From positions 427,936-491,935 of the forward strand of contig BFEA01000083.1 of assembly GCA_003427395.1 (NCBI GenBank): 64,000 bases of DNA. The letters are read 5' to 3'. A model generated the notes under the pieces. It was given only the letters and a program-made list of their open reading frames with translations, searched no databases and was not told the DNA's origin. Position 1 is the stretch's first letter. Each line of letters begins with the position of its first letter. Below are positions 9,858 through 21,550 of this stretch, in pieces. A program made the translations under genes and the position numbers. Source of the DNA: Chara braunii. Its lineage: Eukaryota; Streptophyta; Charophyceae; Charales; Characeae.

Positions 9858-11151
9858 AGGATTCTACGTGCTGGTGAGAGTTGACTTTGCTACCCTAACC
9901 CTAACCTAAGTGGTTGAGGGCAACACTTAGGGTTGAGGGAAGTGGGGCATCGTGGCTAAGGGAAGCTGCCCCCACCTGGTTAGGTCATGTGGGGTCAACA
10001 TAGACCCTAACCAGGTTGCTTGAGAGTGAGATTGGGGTGGCGAGACATTTCGAGGAGACTTCATGCGGCGATTTGAGAGAGGCGACAGTGAGAGGCACTC
10101 GCCCCTGGAATCTGATTCAAGGGAGACACTTGGCAACTTAAGGGCTGCCCTCAAGTAGGCGAGCTTGAGGGTCAGCGGCCATTCTGCATCAACGGACTGC
10201 AAGTTGCTACCTTGTTCTTCAACATCGACGGGGGATCCGGCGTTGCACTTGGTTGTTGGAGTCAGACCCTCCTAGGAGATAGGACACTAGTGTAGGGGTA
10301 GCGTTAGATGGGTCAGGAGGACCATATGAGAAGGGGGGTGAGTTCTCTTCATCTNGAAGCTCAAGGCCACTCAGGTAAGNNTCGTGCACCTANNGGATGC
10401 NCNTGTATGNGTGTATGGTATTGATTGTCNTGCTGGGGTACTCTGGGTTTCTTTTCCTACTCCTCTGTGGTCTTGATTGTGTGACTGGATGCATGTGATC
10501 TACCTATTCACCTGATGGATGGAAAATGAAGTATCTTGTTATACATGCCAAGTCTTTCTACAGTGCTTTGTCTTTTCATCACTGAACGGTTATAGTTTGT
10601 AGGTTCTGCAAGAAGTTGAAATTTCGTTTTTCACTGCAGTTGAGACCGAACTAAGTTCAGGTGGGACTCTTCTTGGTTGGGACCTGGTTGAGACCTACGT
10701 GAGACCCTTGGGACCCAGCGGAACCGGGCCCAAACAAGGAGAGCCTCTGGACCCAAATCGGTTAGGCATTGACCTCTTGTCTTCTTGGCTGGGATACAAG
10801 TTCGTTCTCCTTGGATTAGGACACCCACTGCCAAGGGGATCTTGGCTTTGACGTTTCGCTTGCATTCTGATTGCACCGTTCGTGGCTTGACTCGCACCCA
10901 GTACACCACTCAACTCTCCATTGTTGCATTTGGTCACTCGTTGTCTGATTTGCTGTATGGACACGGAGCTGGTCAGGCTAGACTCGAGAGGACCTCGTAT
11001 GCAGCCTGATCAGACTGGGTCGCTGGATCAGACCTCTCTTTGAGTTGATTGTTTCTTTTGCTGTTCTCTGCTTCCAAATGAAATGTCGCTCCGGCTAGGA
11101 GTTCTACCTTTTTTTCTCTGAGCTTTATCTGTTTTTCTGAGTTCATTTCCG
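9858..11151 (+). other. Leader of gypsy element B
   Basis: This is an untranslated leader between the PBS and the gag start, with no gene seen. It includes a short CCCTAACCCTAACC run at 9894-9907, a CAGGTAAG at 10372, and several single Ns (10356-10430) that mark poor sequence. Confidence 0.6.
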
Positions 11152-12584
11152 ATGCCCGTGGAGACTCGCAATCAGAAAGAAGAAAGAGAGAGGAGGGAGA
11201 GAGAACAGGGAGAGAGGGAAAGTGATAGTCCGAGGTGGGCAAGGACTGGGAAAAGGAGTGTTCGTCTAAGCGCGGGGGGGAGTGAACCTCTTGAGAGTCT
11301 GATTGATTCTTTTGCTGTCTGGCGACTCTCTGATCCACCTGCCCACACTGACAGTCCAAAGATGGCCCAGCTAAATTCGACGCAATGGCGGGCCTTGTTA
11401 GATGGAGCCGGTGATGCTGAGAAACCACATCTGCAAGCACTCTTGGATGGTGCTATAAAACGGGAACAGGAGTCAGAGAAGGAGAGGAAGGAGGCCTTGC
11501 TGAGAAGGCAAGTAGCCCTCCGAGAGACTGTTCCCTCACTGACTGAAGAGCAGTGCGGGGAACAGCTGCAGTCTATCCTCACAGCCTTTGTTCAAATCAG
11601 GAATCTTGAGGACCATACCACTCAGATCGCCGAAGTCTTTGCAAAATTGCAGACACTTCAGGATGATCTGTGACTGAGATGACCCTCAAGTACCATGAAC
11701 TGACGAAGGAGGTGGCGGATCTGCGACAAGCCCAAGTGGCCAACCCTCTTCCTCTACCTCCTGGAACTGAAGCTGCAATCGAAACTACCTCTGCCCCTCT
11801 TACTGTGTCTTCTTCTACCTCATCTTCGAGTGTGATGGCAACTCCTTCAGGACCTGCAGCAGGTGCAGATTCCACTGTTGCTGTAACAAGCAATGAGGCT
11901 GGAACTTCTGCAATTGATGCAGCCCCAAGACCGGAACCAGCTGCTGCTGGACCCAGCCACGCCAGTCCCTATGTGGACCGGAAGGCGGTTTAAATACCGT
12001 CGAAGTACGATGGCAAGAAAGACATTGAGTCTTGGATCGGCTCCATGAGGGCCTACTTTGAGATCCTGGGGACTCAAGCTGAGACCCAGACAATTATCAT
12101 GGGTATGAATGTCGAGTCAGTCGTACGGGGCTTCCTAGAAGTTCAAGCAACGAGGGCTGGGTTTCAAAAGTCTGCACTAGCCAAATGGCTAAGGTCCACC
12201 CCGGTTGCCTCCCTCNAAGAACTCCTTATCTCAGAATACCAAGATCCACATGTTGCTGCTAAAGCAAGGATTCAACTGGATAAAGTAAAGCACAACNAGT
12301 GGAATNGCTCCATGAAAAGNCTGCAGACCTATCTAAGCAAGCTGTTTGCCACTCCTGGTTTGGAATTGTCCACTCGATCTTGCTTAGATGTGGTCAAGGG
12401 CGCGGTTCCAACTAACTTCACTAGTCGCCTGGGCAGGGACTACATTGCTTATAATGACTGGCTTGCCTTAATGAAGGATATAGTCAGTCTGGAGGCCATG
12501 GACCTCGTTAGCACGACAGGCAGCAAAAAGCCCATGGGCGGCAGACGGTTCAAGGGCAGCAACCGTTTTGTTGTGCATGGTTGA
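11152..12584 (+). pseudogene. Gypsy element B Gag
   Basis: Gag packages the element RNA into particles. The first frame (11152-11673) starts MPVETRNQKEERE and has a highly charged, coiled-coil-like N-terminus. It is frameshifted at about 11670 into a Ser/Thr/Ala-rich linker, which ends in a stop at 11991. The same frame then carries the retrotransposon Gag core: PSKYDGKKDIESWIGSMRAYF, cut here by position 20, then later LISEYQDPHVAAKARIQLDK and a tail with GSKKPMGGRRFKGSNRF. No zinc knuckle or pol follows: at about 12585 the sequence switches to a gag in the opposite orientation. Confidence 0.8.
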
Positions 12585-13125
12585 CCCCACTCTTGGTGAC
12601 GACCGAGAATAGGACTCCGATACATCATTGATCTCAGTTTGATTCCCTTCGGAATCACCCATCATCAATCGACTACCATTCTTTTTCCACTCTTGTGGAC
12701 TCTCCTTCTTTCTTCCATCCGTAGAGGGGGTCTGAGCACCTCCTAGCGTAGCCTCCAAATCTAAGGCCTTTTTGCTAAAGGTCTCAAAGGTGTGATACTC
12801 TAGCCTCGCCTCGCTGGCTAATAGGTTCTGGATGTATGTGGGAAGACATCTTAGGAACGTGGTCAACAAGACCTCAGGATTGTATTCAACCCCAGGGACG
12901 ATAGTGAATCGCTTTACAACTGAAGTGAGCTCGCGTATGGACTTGTACTTTTTAGTATCAAGTTTTAGCAACCCATCAGTGGCAATTTGTGCCTACTGCG
13001 GGTTTCCCATCGCACTTCCACTAAATCCATAAAACTCTCTAGGGTATGGGTCTTAGCCCAATCACCCATGTCCCTGCCGAACCCCTTTGAAGCAACCAAT
13101 CCATTTAGCCAGCGAGGTGCCGATC
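12585..13125 (-). pseudogene. Minus-strand Gag (element C), C-terminal part
   Basis: The minus strand encodes LLKLDTKKYKSIRELTSVV, VEYNPEVLLTTFLRCLP and ASEARLEYHTFETFSKKAL, a Gag capsid region different from element B. It continues a frame that begins beyond the solo LTR at 13126-14276, reading SLAKWIGCFKG next to the LTR. Several stops interrupt it. At 12585 it meets the plus-strand gag head to head, a rearrangement junction. Confidence 0.75.
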
Positions 13126-14276
13126 TGTTCCATACTGTAACGGTGCAAACCAGAACAAGAACCGACCTCTCTCACAAAGTACAAGATAGTGTAGCGGAAG
13201 ACTTAGATACCAATGATCCGAACAATCAATATTGCAAAGCAGCCCCGAACATACATCATCATCATCACTCCATGGTGTGAAGGGTCCTGGCACTCACACA
13301 GGAAGAATGAGCCAGTCCCCAACCATACACAAACGAAGAAGAGGGGGGTTAGACGAAGAACAGGGGAAAATAAGAATGTTGTCAACACCAAGTCTTCGGC
13401 ACAGGCCCAAATAGTCCCTCGTCAAAATGTCTGAATCCCAATGTCGAGTCTGGATCCAATGTCGTCAAGTCTCAAGTCACAACTCTCTCTCTCTCTCTGT
13501 CGTAGTCCGCTGATACTAAGGAGTCAGGTAGTGAGAGGGTGAAGAAGAGATGGTGGACTTAGAAAAGGAAGAAGAAGAACTCTCTCTCTCTCTCTCTCTC
13601 CGGTACTAACCTGTGAAGTTGGCGCCTTGATGCAGGTACCTTGAGGATGAAGCTGGAGCTATGGCGCCACAGGTAAGTCTCCCTGGCCTCCGCCAGCCAT
13701 CTCTCTTTCTCACCTCCTCTACCTCTAATAGCGCCCAGCGGTGAAGACTACTGCTACTGCTACTAGCGCCCAGCGCTGAAGACTACTGCTAGCGCTAAGC
13801 TACGCCTGCAGCGCTCCTCTAGAGTGCTGCTGCGGAATCCTGAAGACTACTACTGCCTAGGCCTTTGACTGCCCGTGAAGTGCATGGGAACTCCCTATGT
13901 ACTACTCGGCCTGCCTCCTGATTGCCTGCAGCTGCAGGACGGGGCAGTCCAGGAGGCTGCTCTTGCCAATGCCGAAGCGAGCCAGGGGCGTGGGAACAGG
14001 CCAAAAATAGCCTGTTCCCGAAACCCTGGTTTGGTGCCTGAGTGTTAGGGCAGGTCGATCTTACGAGGGCCCGAAAGTGGCCCTCCGTTTCAGGCTGAAA
14101 GGACTCGGGGCCTGAAAGACCTTGTTTTAGGCTGAAACGACATAGGCCTGCGGGCTCTCGTTTTCCAGTGTTTCAGGCTGAAACGACACGGGACCTGTAA
14201 GCCCTTGTTTCTAGGCTTTTAGGCTGAGACTGCGGGACAGGCCCTGCAAGCCCGTGTGGCTGCGCAGTATGCCACA
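13126..14276 (-). mobile_element. Solo LTR, gypsy D family, inserted in gag C
   Basis: On the minus strand this begins TGTGGCATACTGCGCA and ends in a TACAGTATGGAACA-type sequence, matching the LTRs at 32272 and 40645 but clearly diverged from them. A perfect 5-bp target duplication, CGATC, lies at 13121-13125 and 14277-14281. No internal sequence remains, so this is a solo LTR left by recombination. It splits the minus-strand gag C. A related gag fragment without the insertion lies at 31709-31835. A (CT)n run and a CAGGTAAG octamer (antisense to the LTR) are inside. Confidence 0.88.
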
Positions 14277-14965
14277 CGATCCCTCTAAATAGGATGCAGC
14301 AATTATCACTTCCTCCTCCACCAACGTCCTCTTCGCCCTCACCGTTCTCAACCAAGTGTCGAGAGCCTCATCCTTCTTATCTCTAGAGAAGGTTGGGGGT
14401 GGTTAATTGGAGTCTTAGGATACCAAGGCTGTTGCTGTCCCACTGGTGGGGCAGGTGGCGGTTGTGGTGTAGCTCCAGCCGCCGGACCAGAACATGAAGA
14501 AGCAGTAGTCTGTGCTGCTGCTGCTGATGTACCGCTTGGTGTGGTACCAGACTGAGACGGGTATGGGCCTGTCATCGTCGAGAATGGCAGTGATGGCAAA
14601 AGTGTTGGCTTGACCCTTGGCCTTTGCAGGGCATTCAAGATCTGGTCCAGGGTGTCTTGGATAACTTCCAATTTGCTGCCCATGTATGCGTGCATGGAAA
14701 GGATGCTCGCCTTGACAATCTTCATGTTATTGTCCAAGGTCGAGTCATCTAANNNNNNNNNNNNNNNNNNNNNNNNNNNNNNNNNNNNNNNNNNNNNNNN
14801 NNNNNNNNNNNNNNNNNNNNNNNNNNNNNNNNNNNNNNNNNNNNNNNNNNNNNNNNNNNNNNNNNNNNNNNNNNNNNNNNNNNNNNNNNNNNNNNNNNNN
14901 NNNNNNNNNNNNAGGATGCTCGCCTTGACAATCTTCATGTTATTGTCCAAGGTCGAGTCATCTAA
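14277..14965 (-). pseudogene. Minus-strand Gag (element C), N-terminal part, with assembly gap
   Basis: The minus-strand frame reads MDNNMKIVKASILSMHAY, then DTLDQILNALQRP and a Pro/Ala/Ser-rich linker ending near PVGQQQPWYPKTP, typical of a Gag N-terminus. A run of Ns at 14753-14912 interrupts it. The 53 bp to the left of the Ns (14700-14752) are repeated exactly to the right (14913-14965), so the repeated reading frame is an assembly artefact. Confidence 0.7.
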
Positions 14966-16640
14966 CCCCTCTAATGCAACTTTGTCCGCGTCTCTAGTCT
15001 CTAGTCTGATACTCCTATTTCTAATCTTGTTTTCTCTGTCGGTAGCCTTCTTAAGTACCCTCTAGCCTTAAGCGAGCTGAACTGCGAGCTGGTCTGCTGA
15101 CCAGATGGGGTTGCTGCAGATGTTGCCGAAGAGGTAGCCATAGCCCAACTGCCGACTGGTCGGCTAACATCCTCTAAAAAATTATGGGCCCTTACTTCGG
15201 CCCTTAGCCTTCTCTCCTCTCTCGGTAGCAGGACACTATAGGTACTGGAAGCGTATTACCCCTTGTCTGCCTTCGGTCGTTAGCTGTACCTTCACCGCCC
15301 TTTGATCCACTCATTAGCTAGCTAGGCAGACCCTATTTGCACTCACGTCATCACTGGAACCTACCGCAGCATGCGTCTGACCGGTTTAAAAAATAGAAAT
15401 AAAAATAAATGTTCGGCGAGTTACCTAAACTAGCGGTCAAGCGGGGCAAGTTACCTAGACTACTGGTCAATCGGTATCAACAACATTCACATAGACTCTA
15501 CACATAATCTAAGTTTACTTTGATTAGTTCTCTTACAACAGCTTCGAGAAGAACTGGCTATGGTAGACCACTACAGTTCTAGTCTAGGTTGTCTGTGAGG
15601 TGTTAGCAGTCTGTCACCAAGTAATAAAAAATAAATGTAAGCTATGTAAGCAGATGTATGCACAATGGGTATGGTTGTGTATGATTGTCGAGTCTCAATT
15701 GGAATCTCCCTCCCATGTATCCAACGTACCTGTAGGCATCATCAAGCGACATTGACTAAGGTGTGTATTAACGGACACCCCTGTGCCCAAGGTGTATGCT
15801 TATGACCAGAATTGCGCTTTGTTTATCCTCGCGTGCAACGAGCCTTACGTCTGACTGATATGGCTGATGAAGAGGCAGTTTAAGGACAACCCCCACGGTC
15901 CTCAAGAATTATTTTACCGCAATCAGGTCGACGATCACAACCAGTGGATAGATCAGATACCCGCCAGAAATATTTATAGACGGTCTGGTTTGTTTTTGCT
16001 TAGGACTGGTCAGTCCGCACACCCCTTCTATCAATGCAGCAAAGGGCCTTTAAAGGACAAAGCAGCATGGCCTGCGTATACTACTCTCATGGGTTGGCAT
16101 GGTGCCCGTGACACGTGCTTCGACCAGGGCCTTTCAGAGGCAACACCCTCTCCTGGCAGATGCGCCACCGGGAAGAATGTCGTCTCTCAAGGTAGAGCGC
16201 TCACGACTCCTCACACAAAAGAGAGGACACTCAAGGTTGGACTCACTTCCTTGCTTTAAGAAGAGATTGAGAGGGTAGATAAGGTAAGGGAACAACGCAT
16301 TTGGGGATAGCTTCCCCCAACCACAAATTTCTTAGCAATTGAGCCAACGTGCATTTTGATGACAGGTCGTAGCCTCGGTACCACCCACAACGCAATGGAG
16401 TGCCACCTCAGCCAAAATGCCACATCAGCATGCTCTGATCATCATACATACATTCGTTGTCGCCACAGCTCCCGCGCTGTCGCCACAACCTTCCAACAGC
16501 GAGCCCCTCTACCTGGGCCCCACTCTATCAAGCCAACGACAATGTGTCCTTATTGCACAGAAGCATCGTCAGTGCACCAAGTAACAATGTCGCCAGCGCC
16601 AGGTAAACGGCGATCAAGAACCTCACCCAGACACCAAATT
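14966..16640. other. Interval without recognisable gene
   Basis: I see no gene here. The stretch from 16380 to 16440 carries TGCCACCTCAGC and TGCCACATCAGCA, the same motif that clusters at 44640-45270 and before the gag of element D. A 130-codon frame at 15867-16259 has no recognisable domain and lies in repeat-like sequence. Confidence 0.5.
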
Positions 16641-17525
16641 GCAAGGAATATAAATGGGAACGATATATATACAGAAAACCAAGTTGGGAAATCACACAGA
16701 TGTCTAAGTAGTCGTGTACAAGTGGAGAGCACAAATGCACCGAGATCCCATCCAAATAAGAGCAATACAATGAAGTAATGAGCCAATGTTCAAGCCCTCA
16801 GGCCACACCAACACAGTATCTAAAGTCGCTCCTCTCTGCTTGGCGCCCAACACCCAGCCTACACTACTTGACTATCCTACCTACATCAGCATTCTCGCAA
16901 CAGCCTCACTTCGACTCTTGAAGACCAATGTACATGACGTCAACACCATAGCTGACCTCTTCCATGTACCAGGTACGTATCTCGCTTCCCCTCATCAGAC
17001 CGTGTTCACCCAGACTCACCTCCTTCCTAAACACTACCGATCGCCCTCTTACCCTGTAGCGCCCTGAAGCCCAGCTATGGCTGCTTGCGCTCTGTTGCCC
17101 AACAACGCCCCTCTTTACCACGCCCGCACGCGCTCTGGGCTCAATTGAACACACAGCCTCTAACGTAACAGCGTGACCGCATTGTGTGCGTGGGCCAAAA
17201 TACCCCTGCCTTGGCTTCCCTCCTTCCTATATGGAAGTGGCAGCCTCTGTGTGGCTGTGTGTGGCCTGGCTGGAAGCTTCCAGTAGCTTCCGGTTGGAGC
17301 CCAGTGCCTGCGCCCGCGCCCAAGGCCCTTTACAGTTGGGCACGACCCGAGTCTCCAGACTTGGGCCGTTTGTTGCATTTGCACAGGACCCGGGGTAGGA
17401 CTCGGGGTAGGTACGACGACAGTGCTGCCTTTGCGTAGGCTTGTGGCCACATGTGATGTATCAAGGGGTACTCGAAGATCGCGGCACACTTGACCACGCT
17501 TCAATGGGAGGACTGACCATTCGAC
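16641..17525. repeat. F1 dispersed repeat, copy b
   Basis: This copy starts with TTGCAAGGAATATAAATGGG and follows F1a through the TCAAGCCC block and the GCGCCC phrases. It lacks the right-end hairpin because it runs into a tandem copy of its own distal part at 17526. Confidence 0.7.
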
Positions 17526-17960
17526 TATGGCTGCTTGCGTTCCGCTGCCCAACGACGCCCCTCTTCACCACGCCCGCACACGCTCTGGCCTCGACGCAAT
17601 ACGCAGCCTATAACGCAACAGCGCAACAGGGTGACCGCATTGCATGCGGGCCAGAATACCGCTGCCCTAGCCGCTCTCCTTCCTATATGGAAGTGGCGGC
17701 CTCTGTGTGGTTGCGTGTGGCCTGGCTGGAAGCTTCCAGTAGCTTCCGGTTGGGCCCCAGTGTGTGCGCCTGCGCTTGCGCCCAAGGCCCTTTATAGTTG
17801 GGCATGGCCTGAGTTTCAAGACTTCGGCTGTTTGTTGCATTTGCACAGGGTTTGGGGTAGGTACGTCAACAGTGCTGCCTTTGCGTAGGGCTGTGGCCAC
17901 ATGTGATGTATCTAGGGCTACTCGAAGATCACGGCACACTTGACCACGGTTCAATGGGAG
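17526..17960. repeat. Tandem second copy of distal F1b (about 445 bp)
   Basis: The block from TATGGCTGCTTGCG to CAATGGGAGGAC occurs at about 17081-17520 and again at 17526-17970. Both copies end in a piece of gypsy pol (VQWEDRPFDFD in the second), so the tandem unit itself is an F1-pol chimera. Confidence 0.8.
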
Positions 17961-18425
17961 GACCGACCATTCGACTTTGACGACGATGCGCGAGCTTCCT
18001 TTTTGGCCCTCAAGACCGCTTCGCTATCCGCGGAAGTCTTGTGCATCTATGACCCGCTTTTGCCGATGCGCGTCACTACTGATGCGTTCGGCTAGGACAT
18101 TGGTTCCGTCCTTGAACAACACGATGGCGTGGATCGGCACCCGGTCGAGTACTTTAGCAAGAAGGTGCATCGCGTGCATTCGATTGACGATGCACATAAT
18201 GAGTTGTTGGCCTTCGTACATGCGCTTAAGTGGTGGCAACAATTTCTTCTTTGCCGATGCCAGTTTCGTTGGGTCATGAACAACAATCCGGTTGTTTTTT
18301 ACAAGTCGCAAGATACGGTCTATAATACAATCGCTTGTTGGACGACCTTCATTGACCAGTTTGACTTCTTCCTCGATCACATTTCAGGTAAAATAGTCTT
18401 GGCTTACCCGACTGAGGGCGAATAG
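17951..18425 (+). pseudogene. Gypsy RNase H fragment
   Basis: The plus strand reads VQWEDRPFDFDDDARASF, MRVTTDAFG (then a stop in place of a codon), DIGSVLEQHDG, and VEYFSKKVHRVHSIDDAHNE followed by LLAFVHALKWWQQFLL. It ends in FIDQFDFFLDHISGK. This is the RT tail plus RNase H of a Ty3/gypsy pol close to element D. The upstream RT is replaced by F1b and nothing of pol follows. Confidence 0.85.
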
Positions 18426-19240
18426 CGGCGGTTCCTGTTGTGGGGCCAGACACATGGAAGTTACAGGCAAAACTCGTGCGATGAAAGAGGGAGTAAGCAT
18501 TTTTTTATCCTTGTCACTGAAAGGTATGATGGGAGGAGCGTACTGGTGGTCGTGGTCGTCGTTCCGTTTGAGATGAACATGCTATGGACGGGCGCTCGAG
18601 AATGCCACAGTCGTAAGTGATAGTCCGGAGCTGCAGACGAATTGCGAGATAGAAGCTTACCCGTTGACCGGTGCACGACTCATTCTATGGATTGAAATTA
18701 GCAGGAGTCCAGCCGTGGGTTGGGTATTTGTCGGGGCTTGTTGGAGACTGCACAACCAAAGACGTGGACGTTGTCTACTGCATTGCTAGTCGAACCACGC
18801 TGCTACTTCGTTGCGACGTGAAGGAGGAATTGTTGTGGACACAACGAATGAACAAGGCGCAGAGGAGTTGAGACACGTATCTGTTCCTTGTGAAAATGCC
18901 GATGAACAAAGTCGGTGGCTGCCCTTTGGTTGTTGTTGTCGCATGCTCGGATGGTACACAGTTGCAGTGGAGGTTGACCTTGGCTAGATCTGCAGGTATC
19001 GTACTTGTTGCTGTTGTGCTTCGGTGGTGTTGCGGACTTGCAACCAAAGCTATTACTTCATAACAGCGGGGCCACGCAAGAAGTACAGCCGTGAGGGGGA
19101 GGCCCCACTTATAGCCAACACACTTGAGGTTACAGATGTTGCAAAGTGATTGAGTCATAGAAAGGGGTGGCTGGATTTTATACACGAGTGATTGTTGTGA
19201 GCGGAGAGAGTCGTCAGGGAGTTGGTGGCTGGTGATTTTG
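18426..19240. other. Interval without recognisable gene
   Basis: No domain or RNA gene is recognised. Short frames on both strands overlap and none continues. The right end merges into the F2a repeat. Confidence 0.5.
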
Positions 19241-19870
19241 CTTTAGTTGACCAGGCTGTTGTGCACTTTGACCGCCATTGCGGGGCCCTCAGCCTCACCA
19301 AGGAATCAAGGCCCTCTCACGTCTGAGTGCACCTCTCCTGAATTTGAGAGACTTAATGTTTCTATCTTCTGCCCTTCTTACTCTAAGTTTAATCTATTGG
19401 TTCAGAGAAGGTGGCGGCAGGCGGTATTGCAACCCCTAATCCGTGCCAAGGCCTCTGTGGGAGGTTTGCCCCACCGATTGCAAGAGCTCTGCCGGAACCT
19501 AGGCGAGGTTTTGGAGGCAGAGAACTGAGTGGTAACCATCGCTTCCTTCTATAAACCCTGTTAGCACCCTTACCTGTACGTCTTGCTACAGTTGACAATG
19601 TATACTGCATGCACCCCATATTGAATTTATGTTAGACTTTCTAGTATAAATTAGAACTATCTAGTATAAATTAGAACTAAGTAAAAGAAGGCATGTGTAA
19701 TCTCAGTTTTATTTTGTTGTTTGTTTGAAGGCAGATTGTAAAAGGGCCTTACATCGAGGGAAAGCGGGAGGAAGGTGGTTATGCTTGTGATTGATCGAGT
19801 CAACCAAAGGTTGGACATTGTACTTAGTTGGACGACGAAGTGCTAAGTTTAGTTTTGGCTACCTGGAGGG

Positions 19871-20240
19871 CCAGACAATTGTTCCTAAGTTGGATGATAT
19901 GGTTGTCATGACTTGCAAGGGCTGCATGTGCTTGTTTTTTCAGGAACCAAGCAATTGTTCCTAAGTTGGATGGCTTGGTTGCCTTGTTTTATTTTGAGGT
20001 TTCTGATGTTCATTCGTTTTTGAAAAAGGGAGTCTAAGCAATTGTTTCATAAGATTGGATGACTCAGGCTTCTTTTTGTTTCATTCTGAAGGGGAGGATC
20101 AGGCAAAGGATCGGACAATTGTTTTTAAGTTGGATGGTCTGGCTTAGAGTCATGCACATGCTGGAACCAAAGGATAAATTTTGTCTATACCTTGTTACTA
20201 TCCTACTTCTGAACAGGCTAGTCAGACAATGGTTTGACTA
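19871..20240 (+). repeat. Hairpin array in F2a
   Basis: At least four hairpins share a loop related to AATTGTTCCTAAGTTGGATG. The best has an 8-bp perfect stem, AACCAAGC (19945-19952) with GCTTGGTT (19973-19980), around a 20-nt loop. Another pairs CGGAC (20112-20116) with GTCTG (20137-20141), including one G-T pair. A third keeps the stem TAGTCA/TGACTA (20219-20240) although its loop has shrunk to 10 nt. They correspond in order to hairpins in F2b. Confidence 0.75.
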
Positions 20241-20759
20241 TAGCTTATTACAAATTGAAAAGAGTATAGATTAAGAGTACATTGGTGGTAAGGAGGGGCA
20301 GGTTAAACCGTATCTAAGTTGATCGGTTCAGTCATATGCTACATTTAGAAAGGTATATATAACTTGGCTATTTTAAACAAATCAGGGCAAATTCCAAAGA
20401 AGAGAAGTTGTGGTGCCTGTGTTCCTAAGTTGGATGGTCTAGCTTTACGCCTTATGTAACTTGGGTATAAGGGATAATTCATTGAAAGACTATGAACTAT
20501 TGTTGACAAGGGTTAACTTGGGACGGGGTGAGAGTACTTACTATTGTGGTTTGGTCTTGCATGTGGCTGCGTGATAATTTTACTTAGTCCAAGTTTCAAT
20601 TTGATAGGTAGTTACTTTAGTTGCTCGCCACGTGCTAAACGTATAGGAGTTAGTTTAATTCCCGCATTTTCTGAGCTAACATTTTTCTACTTTTTAGGTT
20701 AATTTTAATATTTTTTCGTATTTTTTTAGCTAACTTTTTTCCACTTAGGTTAATTCTTG

Positions 20760-21330
20760 CATTTTTTGGGATCATTTGTTATACTTGGCCTTGTATAAGT
20801 TTTGGAAAGCTATTTCTTTACGGGAAACATTGTCCAAATTTCTACAAAACCAAGGAGTTAGTCAAATATAGCTTTTCAAAGAATTTTTGTCGAAGTTTAT
20901 ATCTAGCGTAGTAGACATCAGGAAAACTTTTTTTTCTAGGGGAAGTGCTGCCCAAATTTTTACTAATTCAGGGAGTTTGACAAAATGTGGCTTTGGGACG
21001 TTCGAGTCATTTCATATTCAGTACTTAGCTTTGTATAAATTTTGAAATGTTACTTTCTTTACGGGAAATGTTCTCGTAATTCTACAAATCTAAGAAGTTA
21101 GTTAAATTTTATCTTGGCAACAACTTAAATTTATTTTAAGTTCTTATCTGACTAAGTATAAATCTGGGAAGTCTACTTCTCTAAAGGAAATGTTGCTCGA
21201 AGTTTTACTAATTTAGGGAGTTAAAAAAAAATTGACTTTTTATATTCGAGCGAATGTAAATTTTGAAAAGACATTTTTTTTATGGGAAGCGATGTCGAAA
21301 TTTTCTTAGTTTAGAGTTAGATTATATTTT
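20760..21330. repeat. Tandem array of about 120-bp units in F2a
   Basis: Five or more degenerate units share CTTTACGGGAAATG, AAATTTCTACAAA and AAGGAGTTAGTCAAA phrases and recur every 110-130 bp. The same array occurs in F2b at 61190-61510 and 62590-62770. Confidence 0.75.
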
Positions 21331-21550
21331 GACCGGTGGTGATTCTGGTGATCTACCCTGCATACGGGAGATGTTAAATGTGTATTAAAAAAAATTGACT
21401 TTTTATATTCGAGCGAATGTAAATTTTGAAAAGACATTTTTTTTATGGGAAGCGATGTCGAAATTTTCTTAGTTTAGAGGAGTTAGATTATATTTTGACC
21501 GGTGGTGATTCTGGTGATCTACCCTGCATACGGGAGATGTTAAATGTGTA
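21226..21550. repeat. Recent tandem duplication of about 160 bp
   Basis: The sequence from AAAAAAAATTGACTTTTT to TGTTAAATGTGTA is present twice in a row with almost no difference. The first copy lacks GAG in TAGAGGAGTTAG, and F2b agrees with the second copy. The near identity points to a recent event or an assembly duplication. Confidence 0.8.

Noticed and set aside
9894-9907. CCCTAACCCTAACC telomere-like run
   Set aside because: Only two repeats, of the TTAGGG type rather than the usual plant TTTAGGG type, inside a retrotransposon leader. Chance is sufficient.
13252-13272. Histidine run (HHHHHH) in a short plus-strand frame
   Set aside because: It comes from a CAT triplet run inside the solo LTR and has no gene context.
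15867-16259. 130-codon plus-strand frame
   Set aside because: No recognisable domain, no homologous copy, and flanked by repeat sequence. It may be a decayed pol linker but this cannot be supported.
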